Shown here: positions 1 through 5,739 of the stretch, one piece after another
Layout: each line of letters starts with the position of its first letter
Position numbering within the stretch: position 1 is the first letter of the stretch
NCBI GenBank assembly: GCA_023437345.1
Contig: JAEZGC010000221.1
Location: 1 to 5,739 of the forward strand
From: Actinomycetes bacterium
GTDB lineage: Bacteria; Actinomycetota; Actinomycetes; Propionibacteriales; Propionibacteriaceae
Length of the DNA stretch: 5,739 nucleotides
Direction: 5' to 3'
Made by a program: the position numbers and the translations under genes
The notes under the pieces: model-generated
Told to the model about the DNA's origin: nothing
The model's input: the letters and a program-made list of their open reading frames with translations, nothing else
Database searches by the model: none

Positions 1-1129
1 CGTACCACTGCGACACCCCCAACCCCGCCGCCGCGACCGCGGCCAGCACCTGCGCCCGGTCGTGCAGCACGAAGTCGAGGTCGACCTCCACGCCGCACAG
101 CGTGTCGACGTGGCGCACCTGGTCGCCGAGATGCAGCGCGAAGGCCACCGTCCCACCCGGTCGGACGGTGGCGGCCACCTGGCGCAGGGTGCCGGCCAGC
201 TCGGACGGGGCGAGGTGGACGAAGGAGTACCAGGCCACCACCGCCGACCAGGCGGCGGCGTTGCGCGGCCGCAGCACCTGGTGAAACCGGCCCACCTGGA
301 AGTCCAGGTCGGGGAAGTTGCGGCGCGCCTGGTCGACCATCGCCGCCGATCCGTCAAGGCCGTGCACATCAACGCCGAGGTCGGCAAGGAAGGCGGCGAT
401 CTGGCCGGGCCCGCAGCCCAGGTCGAGCACCGGTCCGTCGGCCAGGCCGGCGACCCGCTCCAGCAGCCAGATGTCGAAGGGCTTGTCGACCAGCTCGTCG
501 AGCAGCGCCTCGGAGTAGCCGGCGGCCGCGGCGTCGTAGGCCGCCAGCACCCGCTGGTCGCGGGCCGCCGGCCCGTCGGCGAGCACCGATTCGAGGTCGG
601 CCGGCGCCGCGGTGAGCTGCGGCGCGGGCAGGTCGCCGAGCAGGTGGGTCCAGCGCCGGTCCTGGTGCCCCGGCTGCAGCGGGAGTTCGCGCACCAGCGG
701 TTCGGGCCGCCCGGCCAGCGCGGCCAGGCAGTCGAGCACCGCGGTGCGGTCGCGGAACTGGTGCAGCCGGTCGGTGCGGGTGCGGAGTTCGCCGGGGGTC
801 TGCGCGCCGCGCAGCAGCAGGACGGTGATCAGCGCCCGCTCGGCCTCGTCCAGCGCGACCGCCTCGTCCAGCAGCTGGTGGTACTTCACGGCGCGCGACC
901 CGGCACCGGCCCAGACCAGCCGCAGCAGGCCGCGGTCCTTCAAGGCCCGGGCGATGTCCTGGATCTCGCGTTCGGAGTAGTCGACCACCGGGTCACGACT
1001 GGAGTTCTGGTTGCAGGCGAGCCGCAGCGAGTTGAGCGTGAGCGGGTAGCTGGCCGGCACCGTCCGCTGCTTCTCCAGCAGGCTTCCGAGGACGCGTTGC
1101 TCCTGCTGACTCAAGACCGGCAGCGCCAT
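1..1129 (-). CDS. YceH (DUF480/UPF0502) domain fused to a class I SAM-dependent methyltransferase, 3' end cut by the window edge
   Basis: The frame is open from ATG at 1129 to the left edge with no stop, giving 376 visible codons. Residues about 5-165 match the YceH/UPF0502 family: LLEKQ at 17-21, YPL..N at 28-33, ACNQNSSRDPVV at 38-49, and LLLRGAQTPGELR at 104-116. E. coli YceH ends near here (about 215 residues), but this protein continues into a methyltransferase. SAM motif I is VLDLGCGPG at 234-242, the acidic end of strand 2 is GLD at 257-259, then WYSFVHL at 300-306 and RPGG at 323-326. The visible sequence stops at VSQWY, near where such domains end, so perhaps 20-40 residues are missing. 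YceH domains are known as paired winged-helix folds of unclear function; the methyl acceptor cannot be inferred. It should be cytoplasmic, as no signal or membrane segment is seen. It is transcribed divergently from the TerC gene, and no Shine-Dalgarno sequence precedes the ATG. Confidence 0.9.
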   Translation of the reverse strand, partial: MALPVLSQQEQRVLGSLLEKQRTVPASYPLTLNSLRLACNQNSSRDPVVDYSEREIQDIARALKDRGLLRLVWAGAGSRAVKYHQLLDEAVALDEAERALITVLLLRGAQTPGELRTRTDRLHQFRDRTAVLDCLAALAGRPEPLVRELPLQPGHQDRRWTHLLGDLPAPQLTAAPADLESVLADGPAARDQRVLAAYDAAAAGYSEALLDELVDKPFDIWLLERVAGLADGPVLDLGCGPGQIAAFLADLGVDVHGLDGSAAMVDQARRNFPDLDFQVGRFHQVLRPRNAAAWSAVVAWYSFVHLAPSELAGTLRQVAATVRPGGTVAFALHLGDQVRHVDTLCGVEVDLDFVLHDRAQVLAAVAAAGLGVSQWY

Positions 1130-1136
1130 GGCCGAC

Positions 1137-1142
1137 AGCCTA
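1137..1142 (-). promoter_or_regulatory. Candidate -10 box (TAGGCT) for a leaderless YceH-methyltransferase transcript
   Basis: Read on the minus strand, TAGGCT fits the actinobacterial TANNNT pattern. It ends 7 nt before the A of the ATG at 1129, so transcription would begin at or next to the start codon. This agrees with the lack of any purine-rich ribosome binding site upstream. No convincing -35 hexamer is seen at the expected spacing, so the call rests on the -10 match and its position. Confidence 0.4.
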
Positions 1143-1182
1143 ACCGCGTGCCCGCCCGGCGGCGACCGCGTGGGGGCGCCCT

Positions 1183-1202
1183 TGGCCGGGCACCCCCGGC
1201 CA
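1183..1202. repeat. Perfect 8-bp inverted repeat in the divergent intergenic region
   Basis: TGGCCGGG at 1183-1190 and CCCGGCCA at 1195-1202 are exact reverse complements around a CACC spacer. The element lies between the two divergent promoters, about 40 bp beyond the leftward -10 box and 50 bp before the rightward one. No T-run follows on either strand, and no gene ends here, so a terminator is unlikely. It could be a dimeric repressor site or simply GC-rich chance. A direct repeat, AGGCCTG at 1202-1208 and 1221-1227, lies just beside it. Confidence 0.4.
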
Positions 1203-1252
1203 GGCCTGACCGGATCGTGGAGGCCTGGGTGGGCCAGGGCTTGTGTCGTCCG

Positions 1253-1258
1253 TACAAT
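1253..1258 (+). promoter_or_regulatory. -10 box (TACAAT) of the terC leader promoter
   Basis: TACAAT differs from the TATAAT consensus at one base and stands out in a very GC-rich intergenic region. Transcription would start near 1264-1266, exactly at the first P1 strand of the riboswitch, which supports both calls. The hexamer 16-18 bp upstream is GC-rich and does not resemble TTGACA. That is common for actinobacterial promoters but limits confidence in which sigma factor is used. Confidence 0.6.
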
Positions 1259-1348
1259 CGGGTTCTGAGGGGAGTACTTCCCAAGTCGTCTGCGGTCATT
1301 CCGGTCACGCTCGTGTCCTCGTAGGCGCGCCCGCCAGGGTGAAGCAGA

Positions 1349-1366
1349 CCTCACGACAACGTGAGG
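1349..1366 (+). promoter_or_regulatory. Hairpin hiding the ribosome binding site (riboswitch expression platform)
   Basis: CCTCAC (1349-1354) and GTGAGG (1361-1366) form a perfect 6-bp stem around GACAAC. The right arm holds the ribosome binding site. The left arm is also the 3' strand of aptamer helix P1, so the two pairings exclude each other. Inferred outcome: when Mn2+ stabilises P1 the binding site is free and translation is on; without it the hairpin forms and translation is off. There is no T-run, so control looks translational and not by termination. Confidence 0.78.
1363..1366 (+). promoter_or_regulatory. Ribosome binding site that decides the terC start
   Basis: GAGG lies 7 nt before the GTG at 1374, a good spacing. 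The in-frame GTG two codons earlier, at 1368, would be only 1 nt from it. The site therefore favours 1374 as the true start. It is also the strand occluded by the leader hairpin. Confidence 0.7.
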
Positions 1367-1373
1367 TGTGCTC

Positions 1374-2417
1374 GTGCAAGGAATCGGATCCCCTGAGCTG
1401 TGGGCGATCAGCATCGCCGCGGTACTCGTCCTGTTCGGCCTCGACTTCGTGCTGACCCGGCGACCCCATGCGGTGTCGATGCGGGAGGCGATCGGCTGGT
1501 CGGCGTTCTACGTAGCACTGCCGCTCATCTTCGGCGTATGGGTGTGGCAGGCGTTCGGGTCCGAACGGGGCGTCGAGTTCTACGCCGGCTACCTGGTGGA
1601 GAAGTCGCTCAGCGTCGACAACCTCTTCGTCTTCATGCTGCTGATGGCGTCCTTCGCGGTGCCGCGGGAGCTGCAGCAGCGGGTGCTGCTGATCGGGGTG
1701 GCCGGGGCTCTTGTGCTGCGCGGCGTGTTCATTGCGCTCGGCGCGGTGCTGATCTCGTCCTTCGCCTGGACCTTCCTGCTGTTCGGCGCCATCCTGCTGG
1801 CCACCGCGGTGAAGGTGCTGCGCGACACGATGGGCCCCGACGGCCACGAGGTGGAGGTCGGCTCGCTGCGGATCGTCAGGCTGGTGCGCCGGTTCTGGCC
1901 GGTCACCGACGGCTACCGCGGCACCGCGATGACAGTGGTCGAGGACGGCCGCCGGGCGATCACCCCGCTGGCGCTGGCCAGCCTGGCGATCCTTGCCACC
2001 GACGTGGTCTTCGCCGTCGACTCGGTGCCGGCCGTCTACGGCATCACCGGCGACCCGTACCTGGTCTTCGTGACCAACGCCTTCGCGCTGCTCGGGCTGC
2101 GGGCGCTCTACTTCGTGCTGGCCGGCGCGCTGGGCGCGCTGGTGCATCTGGGCTACGGCCTGTCGGCGATCCTCGCCTTCATCGGGGTCAAGCTGGTGCT
2201 GCACTGGGCGCACGGCGTGTGGGCGTGGATCCCGACGGTGCCCACGCTGGCGTCGCTGGGAGTGATCGTGGCGATCCTTGCGACGGTGATCACGACCAGC
2301 CTCTTGGCGAACCGACGGACGCGGCGTCGGAGCGCGGCGGCAGCAGGACTGGCCGAGCCGCAGCAGCTCAGCGGGCCGACAGCCTCAACGCCTCCGTCAG
2401 ACCCAGCTCGTAAGTGA
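1374..2417 (+). CDS. TerC-family integral membrane protein, probable Mn2+ exporter or metalation factor
   Basis: The product is 347 residues from GTG 1374 (349 from the alternative GTG 1368). Family hallmarks are clear: the GYLVEKSLSVDNLFVF block at about 72-87, QQRVLLIG at 101-108, and TDVVFAVDSVPAVYGIT at 209-225. The two VDN/VDS motifs are the paired acidic sites of the family's internal repeat. Hydrophobic stretches near 10-28, 42-60, 80-96, 104-126, 131-148, 198-216, 231-256, 262-279 and 292-312 suggest about nine helices. The polar tail from about 314 is rich in Arg, Ala, Ser and Pro. Relatives include E. coli Alx and B. subtilis YkoY, linked to Mn2+ efflux or metal loading of exported proteins; tellurium resistance is the older label. 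The Mn2+ riboswitch upstream supports the manganese role. The last 50 bp overlap the convergent downstream gene, and no terminator hairpin follows the stop. Confidence 0.93.
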   Translation: MQGIGSPELWAISIAAVLVLFGLDFVLTRRPHAVSMREAIGWSAFYVALPLIFGVWVWQAFGSERGVEFYAGYLVEKSLSVDNLFVFMLLMASFAVPRELQQRVLLIGVAGALVLRGVFIALGAVLISSFAWTFLLFGAILLATAVKVLRDTMGPDGHEVEVGSLRIVRLVRRFWPVTDGYRGTAMTVVEDGRRAITPLALASLAILATDVVFAVDSVPAVYGITGDPYLVFVTNAFALLGLRALYFVLAGALGALVHLGYGLSAILAFIGVKLVLHWAHGVWAWIPTVPTLASLGVIVAILATVITTSLLANRRTRRRSAAAAGLAEPQQLSGPTASTPPSDPARK

Positions 2418-4266
2418 TGTCCTGACGGGTCCTGGCGCCGACCTGGATCCAGCGGCCACCGGCCCAGACCACGACGTGGGCGCCCGGCAGCAGCTGCAGC
2501 TCCCCCAGGCCGGCGAACGAGCGACCCGCCGCAACCGCCGCGCGCGCGAACCGGTCCCACCGCGCGGCCACCTCGGCGGCGGGGTACGGCCCGACCACCA
2601 GCAGCAGTCGGGCCGGGTCGAGGCGGCTCGCCGCGTTCTGCAGCTCCCACGCCAGCCCCGGGTTCACCGAGTCGGGCGTGCACAGGAAGACCGCCGTACC
2701 CGACTCGCCCATCAGCTCGTCGACCCGATATCGCCACTCGTCGTTGGACAGGGACTCCTTCGCCGCGCCGAGACTCGGCAACCGCATCCCCGGCGGGTTC
2801 ACCGCGATCAGCGGGCCGTGGCCGGCCAGGACATCGGCCAGGACCTCCTCGAAGCGCCGGCCGCGGCCCAGCCGCAGCAGGCTGGGCAGGGCGCTGCGGC
2901 GCGGGTGGAGGGTGGGCAGCCGTGCCGCGTCGTCCCCGAACGAGCGCAGCAGCAGCAGCGGCGGGCGCGGGTCGGCGGCGCGCAGCTCGGCGATCGAGGG
3001 CGCCACCAGCCGCCGCCCCAGGTGGTCGGTCCCGACCACCAGCAACACCACGGGCACGACGGTGCCCAGGGCGAGCGGTCCGGTGGTCCACCAGGTCGCC
3101 TCGCCCGTGGTCGCCGCGAGCATGCCCAGGGCCAGGGCGGCGACCTGCCCGCTCGAGGGGCCGTCGGCGCCGATGGCCGCCACGGCGGGGGCGGGGGAGC
3201 CGGGACCGAGGGCGACGACAGCCACCGCAAGCACCCCGACCAGCAGCCACGCACCGATCACCAGCAGCCGGGCACCGGCCACCAGCCCTTCGCCGGCCCA
3301 CCGGCGGACGCTGTGGGTACGCGCGACAGCCGGCGGCGGACGCCGACCGAGCCAGCGCTTCACGGTCCGGTCCGCCCACCACGCGACGACACCGAACGCC
3401 AGGCCGCCGCCGACGTACAGCGCTGCTCCGAGTCGGGTCCAGTCGTCACCGGTAGGCACCAGCCCGACCGGGATGAGGACGAGCGCGGCCACGACGGCGA
3501 ACGAGCCGGCCCGGGTTAGCCAGGTCACCCGGTCCGCCGCAGCGGTGATGTCGAGCCACCCCGGTTGGTCCGCCACTGCAGGCAGCCGTTCGGAGCGCAG
3601 CCGCTGGACAAGCCGGACGGTACCCACCACGACCAGCAGCGCGCCCAGGATGCTGAATCCGAGCCGCAGCGCCTCGGTGGTGACGTCGCCGTCCGCGGGC
3701 TCGGACGGCGAGGCGCGCCCGGGCAGGCCGTAGATGACGTCGAACACCACCGAGTCGTTCCAGAACTCGCAGTCCCAGGTCAGTCGGCAGGTTGTCGTCA
3801 CCTCGATCAGGCTGGAGTTCTGCACCCACACCCGGCCCAGCTCGTCGGGTGTCTCCCACCACCAGACGTGCTCCCGGGCGTCCGCGACGAGCGGCCCGGG
3901 TGCGGAGACCTGCCGCAGGGCGTCGAAGGCTGCGCTCTCCAGGACGCACTGCGTGAGCCGGACCGAGGTGTAGGCAACCCCGTCGACCGACCAGGTAGTG
4001 GTCGCCCGGACGGGGCAGCCCGGGTCCTCGACGCTCTGCCAGCCGGTCTCCCCGACGAGTTCGCCGGGCACGTCCAGACCGCCGGGCGTTGACGCAGCGA
4101 TGACTCGCCCGAGGGACCGGGCATCCAGCAGGTCCGGAGCGCTCAGCTGCAGCAGGCCTGCTCCCGAGGCCAGCATCCCGGCCAGCGCGGCGAAGCCGCC
4201 GGCGGCCAGACACGCGGCGCTGACCGCCACGACGAGTGCCCAGCGAAGGGGACTGCCGCGCGCCAT
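2368..4266 (-). CDS. Unrecognised six-helix membrane protein with extracytoplasmic cysteine domain and putative TIR-like cytoplasmic C-terminus
   Basis: The product has 632 residues. I know no named function. An N-terminal signal anchor (about 9-35, after MARGSPLR) is followed by an extracytoplasmic region (36-198) with four cysteines: C84, C107, C160 and C166. Five more helices lie near 200-220, 252-270, 278-297, 330-354 and 395-413. Arg-rich loops at 221-251 and 298-328 put the C-terminus in the cytoplasm. The C-terminal region begins with RPPLLLLRSFGDD (434-446), continues with GAAKESLSNDEWRYRVDELM (500-519) and a strand AVFLC (525-529), then WEL (540-542) and DPARLLLVVG (550-559). This order resembles TIR domains: a first strand ending near Asp, then a Glu just after a strand and loop, E541 here. 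That is inference. ATG 4266 is chosen because it directly precedes the signal anchor and no in-frame start lies between it and the typA stop; the longer frame would run into typA. It lies 20 nt after typA with no clear ribosome binding site, suggesting coupled translation. Confidence 0.85.
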   Translation of the reverse strand: MARGSPLRWALVVAVSAACLAAGGFAALAGMLASGAGLLQLSAPDLLDARSLGRVIAASTPGGLDVPGELVGETGWQSVEDPGCPVRATTTWSVDGVAYTSVRLTQCVLESAAFDALRQVSAPGPLVADAREHVWWWETPDELGRVWVQNSSLIEVTTTCRLTWDCEFWNDSVVFDVIYGLPGRASPSEPADGDVTTEALRLGFSILGALLVVVGTVRLVQRLRSERLPAVADQPGWLDITAAADRVTWLTRAGSFAVVAALVLIPVGLVPTGDDWTRLGAALYVGGGLAFGVVAWWADRTVKRWLGRRPPPAVARTHSVRRWAGEGLVAGARLLVIGAWLLVGVLAVAVVALGPGSPAPAVAAIGADGPSSGQVAALALGMLAATTGEATWWTTGPLALGTVVPVVLLVVGTDHLGRRLVAPSIAELRAADPRPPLLLLRSFGDDAARLPTLHPRRSALPSLLRLGRGRRFEEVLADVLAGHGPLIAVNPPGMRLPSLGAAKESLSNDEWRYRVDELMGESGTAVFLCTPDSVNPGLAWELQNAASRLDPARLLLVVGPYPAAEVAARWDRFARAAVAAGRSFAGLGELQLLPGAHVVVWAGGRWIQVGARTRQDITYELGLTEALRLSAR

Positions 4267-4286
4267 GACGGTCGGTGGGGTGCCTG

Positions 4287-5739
4287 CTAGGCGGTCTTGG
4301 CGCGGTTGCGTGCCTTGGCCCGCTCGTTGGCGTCGAGGATGGTCTTGCGGATCCTGACGTCCTTCGGGGTGACCTCGAGGCATTCGTCGGCGCGGCAGAA
4401 CTCCAGTGACTGCTCCAGGCTGAGCAGCCTCGGCGGGATCAGGCGCTCCAGTTCGTCACCGGTGGAGGAGCGGACGTTGGTCAGCTTCTTCTCCTTGGTG
4501 GGGTTCACATCCATGTCCTCAGGACGCGGGTTCTCCCCGACCACCATGCCCTCGTAGACCTCGTGGCCGGGGGCGACGAACAGTTCGCCGCGCTCCTGCA
4601 GGTTGAACAGCGCGTAGGACGTGACGGTGCCGGTCCGGTCGGCGACCAGCGAGCCGGTGAGCCGGGTCTTGATCTCGCCCGACCACGGCTCGTAGCCCTC
4701 GAAGACGTGGTGCATGATGCCGGTCCCGCGGGTGTCGGTGAGGAACTCGGTGCGGAAGCCGATCAGGCCGCGGGCGGGGATCACGTACTCCACGCGCACC
4801 CAGCCAGTGCCGTGGTTGACCATCTGCTCCATCCGGGCGCGACGGGTCCCCATCAGCTGGGTGACGGTGCCGACGTGATCCTCGGGGATATCGATGGTGA
4901 GGCGTTCCACGGGCTCGTGCAGCTTGCCGTCGATCTCGCGGGTCAGCACCTCAGGCTTGCCGACGGTCAGCTCGAAGCCTTCCCGGCGCATCATCTCGAC
5001 CAGCACCGCCAGCTGCAGCTCGCCGCGGCCCTGCACCTCCCAGGTGTCGGGCCGGTCGGTGTTCTGCACCCGGATCGAGACATTGCCGACCAGTTCGGCG
5101 TCCAGCCGCGACTTCACCAATCGGGCGGTCAGCAGCTTGCCCACCCGTCCGGCCAGCGGGGAGGTGTTGATCCCGATGGTCATCGAGATGGACGGCTCGT
5201 CCACGGTGATCAGCGGCAGCGGGCGCGGGTCGGCCGGGTCGGCAAGGGTCTCGCCGATGGTGATCTCGGGGATGCCGGCGATCGCGACTATGTCGCCGGG
5301 CTCGGCGAGGTCGGCAGGGACCCGCTCCAGCGCCCTGGTGATCAGCAGCTCCGAGAGCCGGACATTGGCGATCGAGCCGTCCCTGCGACACCACGCGACG
5401 GTCTGGCCGCGCTTCAGGGTGCCCTCGACGACCCGGCACAGCGCGAGCCGGCCAAGGTACGGCGACGCGTCGAGGTTGGTCACCAGCGCCTGCAGCGGGG
5501 CGCCCTCGGTGTAGGTGGGGGCCGGGATCGTGTCCATGATGAGCTGGAACAGCGGTTCCAGGCTGGGCGAGTCCGGCAGCGTGGCGTCGGCAGGCTGGGT
5601 GAGCGAGGCGCGGCCGGCCTTCGCGGCGCAGTAGATGATCGGGAAGTCGAGGTGGTGCGCCTCGTCCTCGTCCAGCAGGTCGAGGAACAGCGAGTACACC
5701 TCGTCGACCACCTCGGCGATCCGGGCGTCGGAGCGGTCC
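4287..5739 (-). CDS. typA: Ribosome-associated translational GTPase TypA/BipA, N-terminus cut by the window edge
   Basis: The frame is open from the right edge (first complete codons DRSDARIAEVVDEV) to TAG at 4287-4289, giving 483 visible residues of a protein usually 600-640 long. The missing part holds G1-G3 and most of G4; DRSDARIAEV is the stretch just after the G4 NKxD motif. G5 reads CAAKAG at visible residues 37-42. The translation-factor barrel follows (about 78-160, with LQALVTNLDASPYLGRLAL), then an EF-G-like domain III ending near RGELQL (238-243) and domain V (about 275-320). The BipA-specific C-terminal domain shows ARGLIGFRTEFLTDTRGTG (322-340), HHVFEGYEPW (343-352) and NPTKEKKLTNVR (412-423). 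The family binds the 70S ribosome and aids ribosome assembly and stress or cold adaptation. A VDEVYSLF start at GTG 5711 is internal and is not the real start. The membrane protein gene follows after 20 nt. Confidence 0.97.
   Translation of the reverse strand, partial: DRSDARIAEVVDEVYSLFLDLLDEDEAHHLDFPIIYCAAKAGRASLTQPADATLPDSPSLEPLFQLIMDTIPAPTYTEGAPLQALVTNLDASPYLGRLALCRVVEGTLKRGQTVAWCRRDGSIANVRLSELLITRALERVPADLAEPGDIVAIAGIPEITIGETLADPADPRPLPLITVDEPSISMTIGINTSPLAGRVGKLLTARLVKSRLDAELVGNVSIRVQNTDRPDTWEVQGRGELQLAVLVEMMRREGFELTVGKPEVLTREIDGKLHEPVERLTIDIPEDHVGTVTQLMGTRRARMEQMVNHGTGWVRVEYVIPARGLIGFRTEFLTDTRGTGIMHHVFEGYEPWSGEIKTRLTGSLVADRTGTVTSYALFNLQERGELFVAPGHEVYEGMVVGENPRPEDMDVNPTKEKKLTNVRSSTGDELERLIPPRLLSLEQSLEFCRADECLEVTPKDVRIRKTILDANERAKARNRAKTA

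Larger units (their letters stand above)
1262..1366 (+). ncRNA. yybP-ykoY manganese riboswitch in the terC leader
   Basis: The hallmark GGGGAGTA of the yybP-ykoY class is present at 1269-1276, and the conserved 3' side appears as CAGACC at 1345-1350. Pairing supports the fold. P1 is TGAGG (1266-1270) with CCTCA (1349-1353), extendable by GTT (1262-1264) with GAC (1355-1357) across one mismatch. P2 is CTTCCC (1277-1282) with GGG-T-GAAG (1337-1344), with one bulged T. GGCG/CGCC (1324-1327 with 1332-1335) gives a further arm. The remaining arm, about 1285-1320, was not resolved by eye. This class is known to bind Mn2+ between two docked internal loops and to control TerC-like and other Mn2+ transport genes; a TerC gene follows directly. 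The class is assigned by recognition, not by covariance search. Confidence 0.87.

Noticed and set aside
1183..1202. A transcription terminator
   Set aside because: The stem is strong, but no T-run follows on either strand and no gene ends nearby; the flanking genes diverge from this region.
62..1324. A 420-codon plus-strand reading frame opposite the YceH-methyltransferase gene
   Set aside because: Its product is a low-complexity mix of Arg, Gly, Val, Gln and His with no recognisable motif, as expected from the antisense of GC-rich coding DNA, while the minus strand carries two clear conserved domains. It also runs through the riboswitch.
1305..2213. A 302-codon minus-strand frame opposite terC
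   Set aside because: The product is dominated by Gln, His, Arg and Asp with no hydrophobic core, and the plus strand encodes an unmistakable TerC protein.
2418..2480. A terminator after terC
   Set aside because: Small palindromes such as TGGATCCA occur, but there is no stable stem followed by T residues, and the stretch is coding sequence of the opposing gene.
2153..3382. A minus-strand frame of 409 codons in another phase within the membrane protein gene
   Set aside because: Its product is almost entirely Arg, Gly, Ala and Pro, a frame shadow of the true gene.
2476..3733. Long plus-strand frames (about 350 codons each) opposite the membrane protein gene
   Set aside because: They overlap each other, are rich in Arg, Ser, Pro and Gly, and show no domain. 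The minus frame has proper membrane segments, topology and a conserved-looking C-terminal domain.
4267..4383. An N-terminal extension of the membrane protein by 39 codons into typA
   Set aside because: The extra residues are charged and Gln/Arg-rich, overlap the conserved typA end, and would precede an otherwise well-formed signal anchor beginning at ATG 4266.
1..5739. CRISPR array, tRNA, rRNA, insertion sequence or phage gene
   Set aside because: No regularly spaced repeats, RNA gene signatures, transposase motifs or terminal repeats were seen; base composition is even across the window.

Overview
The window is very GC-rich (roughly 70% by eye), densely coded, and biased to G or C at third codon positions. 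It has a GTG start and promoters that show a TANNNT -10 element but no good -35. This suggests a high-GC actinobacterium; the family or genus cannot be fixed from the sequence alone, and no phage, plasmid, insertion-sequence or CRISPR signature is present.

Layout from left to right. (1) Positions 1-1129, minus strand: a two-domain protein, an N-terminal YceH/DUF480 (UPF0502) domain followed by a class I SAM-dependent methyltransferase; its last codons lie off the left edge. (2) Positions 1130-1373: a divergent regulatory region. It holds a candidate leaderless promoter for the leftward gene, an inverted repeat, a TACAAT -10 box for the rightward gene, and a leader that reads as a yybP-ykoY manganese riboswitch. 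The P1 strand of that leader overlaps a small hairpin that hides the ribosome binding site. (3) Positions 1374-2417, plus strand: a TerC-family membrane protein, the usual partner of this riboswitch. (4) Positions 2368-4266, minus strand: an unrecognised 632-residue membrane protein with six predicted membrane helices, a cysteine-containing extracytoplasmic domain, and a C-terminal cytoplasmic domain that I suspect has a TIR-like fold. It overlaps the 3' end of terC tail to tail by 50 bp. (5) Positions 4287-5739, minus strand: the translational GTPase TypA/BipA, missing its N-terminal GTPase motifs beyond the right edge. It lies 20 nt upstream of the membrane protein gene and is probably cotranscribed with it.

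The clearest functional unit is riboswitch plus terC. High manganese should stabilise the aptamer, free the ribosome binding site, and raise synthesis of a membrane protein of a family tied to Mn2+ export. The most open question is the membrane protein downstream of typA. All function statements rest on reading motifs by eye; no search or folding program was run.
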